A DNA stretch of 63,184 bases. It comes from Erythrobacteraceae bacterium (GTDB lineage Bacteria; Pseudomonadota; Alphaproteobacteria; Sphingomonadales; Sphingomonadaceae). The notes below the pieces were generated by a model that did no database searches, was not told where the DNA came from, and saw nothing but the letters and a program-made list of their open reading frames with translations. Shown in pieces: positions 8,699 to 17,695 of the stretch. The DNA lies in NCBI GenBank assembly GCA_002706445.1, contig PALE01000074.1, forward strand, positions 1 through 63,184. Reading direction: 5' to 3'. Both the position numbers and the translations under genes were made by a program. Every line of letters starts with the position of its first letter. Within the stretch, counting starts at the first letter, position 1.

Positions 8699-10138
8699 TT
8701 ATTCACCCATCGTGGCAGGTGCGCCCGGCACCGGGCCGCCGGTCTGGATCGACGTGCCTTCATTGGCGAGGATGCCGACCACCTGCGTCCACACCGCGAC
8801 ATTCTGTCGCAGCTGTACGACGTCGATCTTGTCGAGCGTATCGTCGGGCGTGTGGTGAAGGTCGAAATAGCGCGTGCCGTCCTGCTGCAAATCGATGATC
8901 GCACCGCCCTGATCGCGCGAGATATTGATGTCGGCTCCGCCACTGGCAACAGCCCGCCCGTTCGACACGCCGAAGCGCGCGACGGAACCGGCGATACGGG
9001 CGTGCAGATCGGCATTGCTCTCGCGGAAGTTGGATTCGAATTTCCAGATCCGGTCCGCGCCGAAATCGCTTTCGAGCCCGACCCCGATGGGTTCATCGAT
9101 ATGCGCCTTGGAATAGGCGATGGAGCCGTAGAGACCGACTTCCTCGGCACCTGCAAACAGCACGCGGATTGTGCGCAGCGGCTGACCCGACTTGGCGACA
9201 TTCAGCGCGGCGGCTGCAACGATCCCGCAGCCTGCGCCATCGTCGAACGCGCCCGTGCCGTTCCACCAGCTGTCGAGGTGACAGGCGACCAGCACCGGCG
9301 GCAGATCGCGGTTACGGCCGACAATCTCGCCCACGACATTGCCGCTGATCGTGGTGCCGAGATTTTCGGGCGTCAGCGTCAGCTTCATCATGATCGGGCG
9401 GCCGTCGGCGCGCTCGAACATGCGTTCAAGGTTGGCGGCATCTGGCAGCGACAGCGCGCCAGCCGGCGTGGGAACGGCGCGGCCAATGTCTGCGCCCCCG
9501 TCGGCCGTGCGGAAGGTCGTTCCGCCCGTATGCGGGTTGCGGTGGTAGTCGGTTCCGACCGACTTGATCACGGTCGCAATCGCGCCCTTGTCCTTCGCCA
9601 TTTGCGCACCGATCCAGCGAGCGGGACCGGCAAAGCCGTATTGCGAGCCGTCCTGCGTGCGGGTCATCGAATGCGAGATATAGGCGATCTTGCCGTCGAG
9701 GCTGCCTTCGGGCGCAGCGGCAAGCTCGGCCACGCTGGCGAACATCACCACTTCGGCCGTGATACCGTCAGGCCCGGTCGACGCGCTTCCGCCGAGCGGC
9801 TGGATCACCAGCGGCTGGGCAAAGGGGCTGGTGATTTCAGCCTTGTGGATGGTGCCGGGAACCCAGGTTTCCATCTCATAGGGTTCGTCTGCCACATTGG
9901 CGAAACCCTGAGCGTTCAGCCATGCTATCGCCCATTCGCGCCCGCGCGCTTCGGCCTCGGTTCCGGCCTGCCGCGGGCCGACCTCGGTGGTGATCCCTTC
10001 GACGAAGTCCCACGCCAGATCGTCGCTTTCGAGCGCTTCGTCGGCAACGGCTTCGAGCGAAGTTGCGTGGTGATCGGCTGCAAGCGGTGCGGCAAAGCAC
10101 AGCGCAGCGGCGGCGGTGAGCAAATGGGCTGTTTTCAT
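8699..10138 (-). CDS. Exported M28-family metallopeptidase
   Basis: 479 aa. A signal peptide (MKTAHLLTAAAALCFAAPLAA) targets it to the periplasm or outside. Zinc-ligand motifs of the M28 aminopeptidase fold are ACHLDSWWNGTGAFDDGAG (His and Asp ligands), AGAEEVGLYGS (catalytic Glu pair), LESDFGA and FDLHHTPDDT (His ligand). A segment around 130-240 resembles an inserted PA domain. All ligands seem present, so it should be active on peptides or dipeptides. It is convergent with the che operon. Confidence 0.9.
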   Translation of the reverse strand: MKTAHLLTAAAALCFAAPLAADHHATSLEAVADEALESDDLAWDFVEGITTEVGPRQAGTEAEARGREWAIAWLNAQGFANVADEPYEMETWVPGTIHKAEITSPFAQPLVIQPLGGSASTGPDGITAEVVMFASVAELAAAPEGSLDGKIAYISHSMTRTQDGSQYGFAGPARWIGAQMAKDKGAIATVIKSVGTDYHRNPHTGGTTFRTADGGADIGRAVPTPAGALSLPDAANLERMFERADGRPIMMKLTLTPENLGTTISGNVVGEIVGRNRDLPPVLVACHLDSWWNGTGAFDDGAGCGIVAAAALNVAKSGQPLRTIRVLFAGAEEVGLYGSIAYSKAHIDEPIGVGLESDFGADRIWKFESNFRESNADLHARIAGSVARFGVSNGRAVASGGADINISRDQGGAIIDLQQDGTRYFDLHHTPDDTLDKIDVVQLRQNVAVWTQVVGILANEGTSIQTGGPVPGAPATMGE

Positions 10139-10179
10139 GAGGACCAGCGCTAACCGCGCGGGTCTTGACTGTCCAGCGA

Positions 10180-11385
10180 CTAAGCCAGTTTGACCATCGG
10201 CGCTTGCGGCGCAGGCGCGGCAAGCGGTTCTTCAGAAGCTCGCACCTCTGCATTTTCGACCCGGTTGCGGCCCTTGGCTTTTGCCCGATAAAGCGCCGCA
10301 TCCGCGCGCGAGAAGAGGCGATCATAGGTTTCGCCTTCCCGCGCCGTCGCCACACCGAAGCTTGCCGTCAGGCGTATATCTTCGCCCAGCCCTTCGTGTT
10401 GGAGCCGCGCGAATGCCTGACGGATGCGATCGGCGAGCCGTTCTGCCGGACCGTTGGCGCAATCCCACACGGCGATGCAGAATTCCTCTCCGCCGACGCG
10501 CCCTGCGGTATCGCAGCTGCGCACCATCTGCCCGATGAGAGCGGCAAAGTTCGACAGAGCGGTGTCACCGGTCTGGTGGCCCCAGATATCGTTGACCTGC
10601 TTGAAGTGATCGACATCGGCCACGACCAGACTAAGGCGGCGGCCTTCGACCTCTGCCTGCGGGAGCAGCCTGCGGATCGTCCGCTCGAAAGCGCCGCGAT
10701 TCTTCAGTCCCGTCAGAACGTCGGTATCGCTGCGACCGCGCAAAATGCGGGTCCAATCGACGATAGTCGCTCCGATCAGCACCATCGCGGTGGTGACACC
10801 CTTCACCCCCAGCACCAGTCCGATCAGCGAATAATAGATCGATTCGCGATAGACCTCCGCCGGAATGGAACGCTCGAACAGCAGGGTAAGAACGGGCCGG
10901 ACGAGAAAGTCCGCCGCCTGAAATACCATGATCGCAACGATCAGCGCATCGATCGCACTGCGGCGGCGCGCACTGAGCAGCGTTGTCACGCCCATCAGGA
11001 ACATGGCGCCATAGCCGATGTTGACGATGATCAGGCGCGGACCGACATCATCCGACAGGCCAACGGCAACCGCTAGCGCAAAGGCGCTGAGCACATAAAC
11101 GGCCGCAAAACTGCCGAAATGCAGCCGCACGCCTGCCCGCTCGCACACGCACGCGACCATCAATGTCGACGCGATGCTGTAGAAGAGCTGTGTCGTGTGA
11201 AAGACGTAGAACGCGCCTTCGGGTGCGAGGTGGGTGATCAGAAAGCCCACCGCCGAAAAAACATAAGCGAGGGCAAAGCCCAGCACGTAGCGAGGCAGAT
11301 TGCCCAGACGCCAGAACACGGCGAAGGTTGCTGCGAAAAACAGCACCATCAGCGGTGTCACCAGCCCCAGAATCTGTGTTTGCAT
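10180..11385 (-). CDS. Membrane-bound diguanylate cyclase (GGDEF)
   Basis: 401 aa. About seven hydrophobic segments occupy residues 1-215. A cytoplasmic GGDEF domain follows (about 225-380) with active-site motif VGGEEF and substrate motif DVDHFKQVND. An RxxD inhibitory site (RSCD) lies five residues before GGEEF, so product inhibition by cyclic di-GMP is expected. No EAL domain is present. The ligand sensed by the membrane part is unknown. The C-terminus is a short Ala/Pro-rich tail. Its location 1.5 kb from the che operon is suggestive for motility or attachment control, but they are separate transcripts. Confidence 0.92.
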   Translation of the reverse strand: MQTQILGLVTPLMVLFFAATFAVFWRLGNLPRYVLGFALAYVFSAVGFLITHLAPEGAFYVFHTTQLFYSIASTLMVACVCERAGVRLHFGSFAAVYVLSAFALAVAVGLSDDVGPRLIIVNIGYGAMFLMGVTTLLSARRRSAIDALIVAIMVFQAADFLVRPVLTLLFERSIPAEVYRESIYYSLIGLVLGVKGVTTAMVLIGATIVDWTRILRGRSDTDVLTGLKNRGAFERTIRRLLPQAEVEGRRLSLVVADVDHFKQVNDIWGHQTGDTALSNFAALIGQMVRSCDTAGRVGGEEFCIAVWDCANGPAERLADRIRQAFARLQHEGLGEDIRLTASFGVATAREGETYDRLFSRADAALYRAKAKGRNRVENAEVRASEEPLAAPAPQAPMVKLA

Positions 11386-11558
11386 TGCCTTGCCGAACTC
11401 CCTTCGGAGCGGACTAGGGCCATATAGTTAACAGGCCCCTTCGGCGCAGCGCCTAATGCGGCATGGGCCAGAAGGCGGCTTGCCCCCTTGCCCGCATATC
11501 CCTATCTCGCGCGCAAGCATCCAGATTCCACTATTCCCGCTGTAAAGGACACCGCCCC

Positions 11559-13232
<1,674 letters not shown>

Positions 13233-13257
13233 GCGCTCCGGCCAAGCGAGAAAGCCG

Positions 13258-13344
13258 ATGCCTCTTTCGCTTGAGAGATTCATCGGGGCGATAGCCATCA
13301 TGGCCCTCATTTCTACGGTCGGTGTTTTCATCGGCTGGAAATGA
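13258..13344 (+). CDS. Tiny membrane protein 1 (28 aa), unknown
   Basis: A 28-codon ORF from ATG 13258 encoding MPLSLERFIGAIAIMALIST followed by VGVFIGWK. Nearly all of it is one hydrophobic segment bounded by charged ends. Its stop overlaps the ATG of the next tiny ORF (ATGA at 13341-13344). Only a weak purine-rich site (GCGAGAAAG) precedes it, and it starts 25 bp after the ettA stop. The coupling and shared hydrophobic character argue that it is real, but the length leaves room for chance. Confidence 0.4.
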   Translation: MPLSLERFIGAIAIMALISTVGVFIGWK

Positions 13345-13436
13345 GGCTGGTGAAGGGTGGGGCTTTTTTCGTTGTCGTCTCTGCTGCGATCATCGCCGCT
13401 GCGGTGCTGAGGGAGGCGGGCTACATCGTTTGGTGA
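13341..13436 (+). CDS. Tiny membrane protein 2 (31 aa), unknown
   Basis: A 31-codon ORF starting within the stop of the preceding tiny ORF. The peptide begins MRLVKGGAFFVVVSAAIIAA and ends AVLREAGYIVW: a basic start, one transmembrane-length hydrophobic run and a short polar tail. The GAGGCTGG context gives no independent ribosome site, so it would depend on coupling to the first ORF. I know no family for it. Confidence 0.4.
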   Translation: MRLVKGGAFFVVVSAAIIAAAVLREAGYIVW

Positions 13437-13587
13437 TGCGTACGCAGGCGCTGTGTCGCATCACACTTCAAGCGGCGACAATCCGTTACACTCTGCGACT
13501 ATGATACTGATCATCAATAGGTAATTCGACTTTCCGGGAGAGCCTCTCAACCTTGCCCGTCGCAAACGGGCACCCCGGAGAACCGAA

Positions 13588-14490
13588 TTGACCAGCACAG
13601 CTCTCAAAGCCCCTGCCCGAATTGCGTCCAAAGGCCTCGCAGCCGATATGGCGCAGCTCAACCAGATCGATCGCCGCCGGGCCATTCGCTTCTTCGGCGC
13701 AGCATCTACAGCGGCCATGGTCGTTGCCTGCGGAGGCGGTGGCAGCAGCTCTTCGACCACCACCAGTGTTTCGCCAACTCCGACACCGACCCCAACCCCT
13801 ACGCCCACTCCGACGCCTTCGGGTTCTTCCAGCGCAAGCTGTGTCAGCTATGCCAGCGAAACAAATGGCCCCTACCCCGCTGACGGCACCAATACGTCGA
13901 GCGGAGCCTATTCGAATGTGGTCACGCAAAGCGCCTTCCAGCGAAGCGATATACGGTCGAGCGTCGACACCGGCACGACAGCAGTCGGAACGAAGATGAC
14001 CTTCACGATCACGCTTGCCGATGTGAACAACAGCTGCGAGGCGCTCAGCGGCTATGTCATTTACGTGTGGCACTGCAATGCGGCGGGCAAATATTCGCTA
14101 TATGACATTCCGGCCGAAGATTATCTGCGCGGGTTGCAGACCACCGATGCCAACGGTCAGGTGACTTTCACCACCATAGTTCCGGGCACCTACAATGGCC
14201 GCTTTCCGCATATCCATTTCGAGGTTTATTCTAGCATCACCAACGCCACAAACGGGCGTTCGGCACGGCTGATTTCGCAATTCGCGCTTCCCAAGGATAC
14301 GCTCGCGCAGATCTACGCATCCGATCCGAGCTACACCGGCAGCATTGCAGCACTGAACAACACCACGCTGAATTCCGACAATGTCTTTGGTGACAACACC
14401 GATGAACAGAAGGAAGCAATGATGCTTGCAATTTCCGGTTCAACCGCGGCTGGTTACACCGCGACAGCGACGGTCGGATTGGCGACATAG
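13588..14490 (+). CDS. Tat-exported lipoprotein of the intradiol ring-cleavage dioxygenase family
   Basis: 300 aa. A TTG start at 13588 is supported by GGAG at 13577-13580; the next Met (MAQLNQ) is a possible alternative. A twin-arginine stretch DRRRAIRFFGAAS precedes a hydrophobic run ending in the lipobox-like MVVAC, so a Tat-secreted lipoprotein is likely. A (PT)n linker with eight or so repeats follows. The dioxygenase domain (about 85-290) has the features SETNGPYP, YVWHCNAAGKYSLYD, LRGLQTTD and GRFPHIHFEVY, which hold the usual Tyr, Tyr, His, His iron ligands. Cytoplasmic members cleave catechols; extracytoplasmic relatives like this have poorly known substrates. Confidence 0.88.
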   Translation: MTSTALKAPARIASKGLAADMAQLNQIDRRRAIRFFGAASTAAMVVACGGGGSSSSTTTSVSPTPTPTPTPTPTPTPSGSSSASCVSYASETNGPYPADGTNTSSGAYSNVVTQSAFQRSDIRSSVDTGTTAVGTKMTFTITLADVNNSCEALSGYVIYVWHCNAAGKYSLYDIPAEDYLRGLQTTDANGQVTFTTIVPGTYNGRFPHIHFEVYSSITNATNGRSARLISQFALPKDTLAQIYASDPSYTGSIAALNNTTLNSDNVFGDNTDEQKEAMMLAISGSTAAGYTATATVGLAT

Positions 14491-14589
14491 TACCAGGTCG
14501 AATGCCAATGTCTGGAGTAATCCTCGGGCATTTTACCCGGTATTAACGCTGCCTAGGCCAAACCCCTGTTGGAAAGGGGCAAGGGGGTA

Positions 14590-15111
14590 GTGACCAAAAT
14601 GCAAGGTATTGCAGACATTGGCATTGCAGACATCGGGATTGCAAACGCGACCATTGCCGCGCCGGCCTTGGGAATGGTCGTCCTTGCCGTCGTGCTGATG
14701 GCGATTGCGGCATTCAAGTTGCGCTCTGCTGTCCGCAGCAGGGAAAACGCCAACCCGCTCGGCGGATTTTTCGCCTCCTCTTCCTTTGACAGCCAGCTTC
14801 AGACCGCTGCGAAACGTAGCGCGAATATGCCGCCTCGTCCGATTTCCAGTCCAGCTCCAGCTCTGCACGGTCAGCGTGCGCAATATGCACGGCTGTGCGA
14901 GGTGTGGGAGCGTGATACCCGCGAAGAGGCGATCGAGCAGATCGCGCGGGTGATGCGTGCCAGCATAGATTCCGCACCCGCCCCGCTGAAAGTCGTCAAA
15001 GCCGATCCGGTGTTCGACGCGATCGAGTGGCAGGCCCAGTGCGAGGCCGAGTGGGAGGAGATAAAATTGCTACCCCCGCCCGCATCCTCGCCCGCTTCAC
15101 AGGCCGCCTAG
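14590..15111 (+). CDS. Single-pass membrane protein of unknown function with IADIG repeat
   Basis: About 173 aa from GTG 14590 (ATG 14599 is an alternative); the purine stretch GAAAGGGGCAAGGGGG before it is the likely ribosome site. The N-terminus has a short degenerate repeat, IADIGIADIGIANATIA. One transmembrane segment (ALGMVVLAVVLMAIAAFKL) follows, then a basic, probably cytoplasmic domain with a predicted helix around the WERDTREEAIEQIARVMRA stretch. I recognise no family. The stop shares CTAG with the stop of the convergent next gene. Confidence 0.7.
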   Translation: MTKMQGIADIGIADIGIANATIAAPALGMVVLAVVLMAIAAFKLRSAVRSRENANPLGGFFASSSFDSQLQTAAKRSANMPPRPISSPAPALHGQRAQYARLCEVWERDTREEAIEQIARVMRASIDSAPAPLKVVKADPVFDAIEWQAQCEAEWEEIKLLPPPASSPASQAA

Positions 15112-15716
15112 GGCGCTACCCAGCGGCCTTTCCAGCCCTGTTCCGAACGCGAAAACTGCGCACGGCTGTGGCCCGATTGGGCGAGGTAAAACCAGTCGAG
15201 TTCGGCCAGCTCGATCAGCAGAACCGCGAAATTCTCCCGCGCCGCTAGCAGTTGCGCGTCGTCCGGTTCCACGCCTTCGAATTGCGCAGGCAAGCCCGAG
15301 GTCGCGCTCTCGCTCTCGTCGCCGGGCGCATCGCCTAGATAGCAGCGCCGCGCGAAGTTGGTCGATTCCGCCCACGCTGCGTCGGTGAGCGGATCGTCGG
15401 TTAGCACTCGCCCGGTTCCCCGCACGCGGATCTGGACCTTGGCCGGCTTGTCGTAAAACAGCACGGCCATTCGCGGGTCGGCGGCAATTGCGGCAACTTT
15501 CGGCGCGCGGGCATCGGTGTGAAACCGCAGCGTCCAGCTGGCGGGATCGAAGGCGCGCAGAACCATTCCCCGCGCATCGACATCGCTCGTCACGACCGCC
15601 GGAACATGCATCGGCACGCCGCGGTTCGAGGCTGCATCACCGAGCCGACGCGCGATATCCGCCTGTATGTCCGGAAGATTGTCAAACATATCGTCTATGC
15701 CTTCGATCCATTGCAT
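15108..15716 (-). CDS. Pyridoxamine 5'-phosphate oxidase-like flavoprotein
   Basis: 202 aa of the PPOX-type split-barrel FMN-binding family. The N-terminal segment reads RGVPMHVPAVVTSDVDARGMVLR, followed by the barrel strands WTLRFHTDARAPKVAAI, MAVLFYDKPAKVQIRVRG and the C-terminal DWFYLAQSGHSRAQF with WVAP. This resembles PNPOx-like proteins of unknown substrate more than true PdxH: the C-terminal dimerisation/substrate region of PdxH is only partly recognisable. The stop codon overlaps that of the convergent gene by 3 nt. Confidence 0.8.
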   Translation of the reverse strand: MQWIEGIDDMFDNLPDIQADIARRLGDAASNRGVPMHVPAVVTSDVDARGMVLRAFDPASWTLRFHTDARAPKVAAIAADPRMAVLFYDKPAKVQIRVRGTGRVLTDDPLTDAAWAESTNFARRCYLGDAPGDESESATSGLPAQFEGVEPDDAQLLAARENFAVLLIELAELDWFYLAQSGHSRAQFSRSEQGWKGRWVAP

Positions 15717-15869
15717 CTGCGGGTCAAGGCGTTAAGGTAAATTGCGCTGAACATGAACAGGAGGCTTACCGCGCGGTTAAGCAAGGGGTCAGCGACTCGC
15801 ATGTAGACCGCAATCACTAGAGCAAAACAATCGCCGTAGGTGGTGGGGCGGTAACACTGGAGGCACATC

Positions 15870-16901
15870 ATGGATATTTCCTTTTTTCTAAGGGGTAGTG
15901 CTTTGTCCGCGCTTGCGCTGACGCTGGCATTCGTCACCCCGCCCGAAGCAGTCGAAGCGGCGAACACCGCCTCGGTCGAGAACGGCGCCTTTGCCGAACA
16001 AGCGCGACAGGATCGCCGTGGCGACCGCCGGAGCGAGCGTCGCAGTGAACGCCGTAGCGATCGCAGCAGCCGCCGTTCGGCCGAACCCGACGCACGCCCT
16101 GTCACCCGCCAGAGCAGCGAGTCACAATCGCGCCCTGCTCGCGTGCAGGAACGCACCGACCGCCGCGCAGACCGTGTGGAACGCCGCAGTGATCGCCGTG
16201 CAGACCGTGTCGAACGTCGCAGTGATCGCCGCGCGGACAGCGTTGAACGTCGCGGTGACCGCCGCGCCGGAAACCTCGACAGCCGTGGTCAGACCGGCAG
16301 GGCCGACCGCGTAGAACGCCGCGCAGACCGTCGTTCGGACACTATCGAACGTCGCGGTGATCGCCGCGCAGATCGTGTCGAACGTCGCGGTGACCGCCGT
16401 GCAGATCGCGTCGAACGTCGCGGTGACCGCCGCGTCGATCAGACCACGCGCCGTGCCGATCGCTATGCCGGAAACCGGAATCGGACCTACACCGACCGCA
16501 CCCGCAACGGCACCTATCGTGACGGCTATCGCGATGGTCGCCGTGCGGACCGCAGGGCCGACCGGCGCGCAGAACGCCGCGACCACCGTCGCTGGGACCG
16601 TCGCAGCTGGCGCAACGACCGCCGCTACAACTGGAACCACTATCGCAGCAGCAACCGCAGCATCTATCGCCTCGGTCGCTACTACGCTCCCTATCGCGGC
16701 TATAGCTATCGCCGGCTGAGCATCGGGTTCTATCTCGACAGCCTGTTCTTCGGATCGCGCTATTACATCAACGATCCGTGGCGCTATCGCCTGCCCGAGG
16801 TCTATGGCCCCTATCGCTGGGTGCGCTATTACGACGACGTGATGCTGGTCGATATCTACACCGGCGAAGTGGTCGACGTGATCTACGACTTCTTCTGGTA
16901 A
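15870..16901 (+). CDS. Exported Arg/Asp-repeat protein with RcnB-like C-terminus
   Basis: 343 aa. GGAGG 8 nt before the ATG fixes the start. A signal peptide (about 1-30) is followed by about 200 residues made almost only of Arg, Asp, Glu and Ser, built from an 11-aa unit of the type VERRGDRRADR. Then comes a Tyr/Arg-rich section and a C-terminal domain ending RWVRYYDDVMLVDIYTGEVV plus DVIYDFFW, the signature of the RcnB family (periplasmic nickel/cobalt-efflux-associated proteins). The strongly charged repeat might bind polyanions such as LPS or nucleic acid, but this is inference. An intrinsic terminator follows. Confidence 0.8.
   Translation: MDISFFLRGSALSALALTLAFVTPPEAVEAANTASVENGAFAEQARQDRRGDRRSERRSERRSDRSSRRSAEPDARPVTRQSSESQSRPARVQERTDRRADRVERRSDRRADRVERRSDRRADSVERRGDRRAGNLDSRGQTGRADRVERRADRRSDTIERRGDRRADRVERRGDRRADRVERRGDRRVDQTTRRADRYAGNRNRTYTDRTRNGTYRDGYRDGRRADRRADRRAERRDHRRWDRRSWRNDRRYNWNHYRSSNRSIYRLGRYYAPYRGYSYRRLSIGFYLDSLFFGSRYYINDPWRYRLPEVYGPYRWVRYYDDVMLVDIYTGEVVDVIYDFFW
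16150..16450 (+). repeat. 33-nt tandem repeats coding VERRGDRRADR
   Basis: At least seven diverged copies of a 33-nt unit (e.g. GTCGAACGTCGCGGTGATCG then CCGCGCAGATCGT), interrupted once by a different segment (GNLDSRGQTGRA). Synonymous differences between copies (gatcgccgt/gaccgccgc) show the array is not brand new. Copy number probably varies between strains. Confidence 0.75.
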
Positions 16902-16926
16902 GCACCGGATAGCCAACCAAACCGAG

Positions 16927-16955
16927 CCCCCGTCGGAGCGATCCGGCGGGGGTTT
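16927..16955 (+). terminator. Intrinsic terminator after the R/D-repeat gene
   Basis: CCCCCGTCGG (16927-16936) pairs with CCGGCGGGGG (16943-16952) across the loop AGCGAT, with one T-G wobble, and TTT follows. It lies 26 bp after the stop of the repeat protein. Confidence 0.8.
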
Positions 16956-17005
16956 GCTTATGCACCGCCCCTTGCGGACAGGCGCACCCTTGCTAAGCAG
17001 CGGGC

Positions 17006-17674
17006 ATGGCGAAAACGGAATCCATTCCCGATCAGGACGCGCTGCGCCGCGTCGGCAAGCAGGTGCGCGAACGGCTCGAGGCCGACCCCGGCGTCTACAA
17101 GATCGATACCGACAAGGCCGAGCTTTACGCGGTCGGCGACTTCCTCTCGAAGTCCGAATGCAAGCGCCTGTGCACGATGGTCGATCTCCATGCGCGGCCC
17201 TCTTCGCTGCACGAAATCGGCTATGACAGCGGCTTTCGCACATCCTATTCGGGCGATCTCGACCCCTACGATAGCTTCGTGATGGGCATCAGCCGCCGCG
17301 TCGACGATCTGATGGGGCTAGACCCGCTGGTGGGCGAACCGATCCAGGGTCAGCGATACCTGCCCGGACAACAGTTCAAACCGCATAACGACTGGTTCTA
17401 CACATCCGAGAAATACTGGCAGCTCGAACGCAAGCGCGGCGGTCAGCGCAGTTGGACCACCATGGCTTTCCTCAACGAAGTCGAAGAAGGCGGCGAGACG
17501 CATTTCACCGAAATCGGCATCAAGATCGAGCCCAAGCCGGGCGTGCTGCTGATCTGGAACAACGCCACCATCGACGGCGCGCCCAATATCGACACGATGC
17601 ACGCGGGCACGCCGGTGGTAAAAGGCGTCAAATACGTCTTCACCAAGTGGTACCGAACCAGAAAGTGGAAGTAA
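17006..17674 (+). CDS. 2-oxoglutarate/Fe(II) oxygenase, prolyl 4-hydroxylase family
   Basis: 222 aa. The P4H alpha-subunit-like catalytic domain covers about 45-220. Iron ligands are the His and Asp in KPHNDWF and the distal His in DTMHAGTPV; the 2-oxoglutarate-binding Lys is in GVKYVFTKWYR. These enzymes hydroxylate proline or other residues in proteins or small molecules, and the substrate here is unknown. No signal peptide is seen, so it acts in the cytoplasm. It is convergent with lysS; its stop is 10 bp from that of lysS. Confidence 0.9.
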   Translation: MAKTESIPDQDALRRVGKQVRERLEADPGVYKIDTDKAELYAVGDFLSKSECKRLCTMVDLHARPSSLHEIGYDSGFRTSYSGDLDPYDSFVMGISRRVDDLMGLDPLVGEPIQGQRYLPGQQFKPHNDWFYTSEKYWQLERKRGGQRSWTTMAFLNEVEEGGETHFTEIGIKIEPKPGVLLIWNNATIDGAPNIDTMHAGTPVVKGVKYVFTKWYRTRKWK

Positions 17675-17695
17675 GCGCGGGGACTAGGCCCGCGC
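17675..17695. terminator. Hairpin at the convergent ends of the hydroxylase and lysS genes
   Basis: GCGCGGG (17675-17681) pairs with CCCGCGC (17689-17695) around GACTAGG; the lysS stop is in the loop. No T-run on either side, so this is a weak bidirectional candidate. Confidence 0.35.

Noticed and set aside
16150..16450. Possible CRISPR-like repeat array
   Set aside because: The 33-nt units are contiguous without spacers and are translated in one frame of an exported protein.
16122..17243. 373-codon frame antisense to the R/D-repeat gene
   Set aside because: Its Ala/Thr/Val repeats mirror the Arg/Asp codons of the sense gene; the sense strand has signal peptide, ribosome site and domain.
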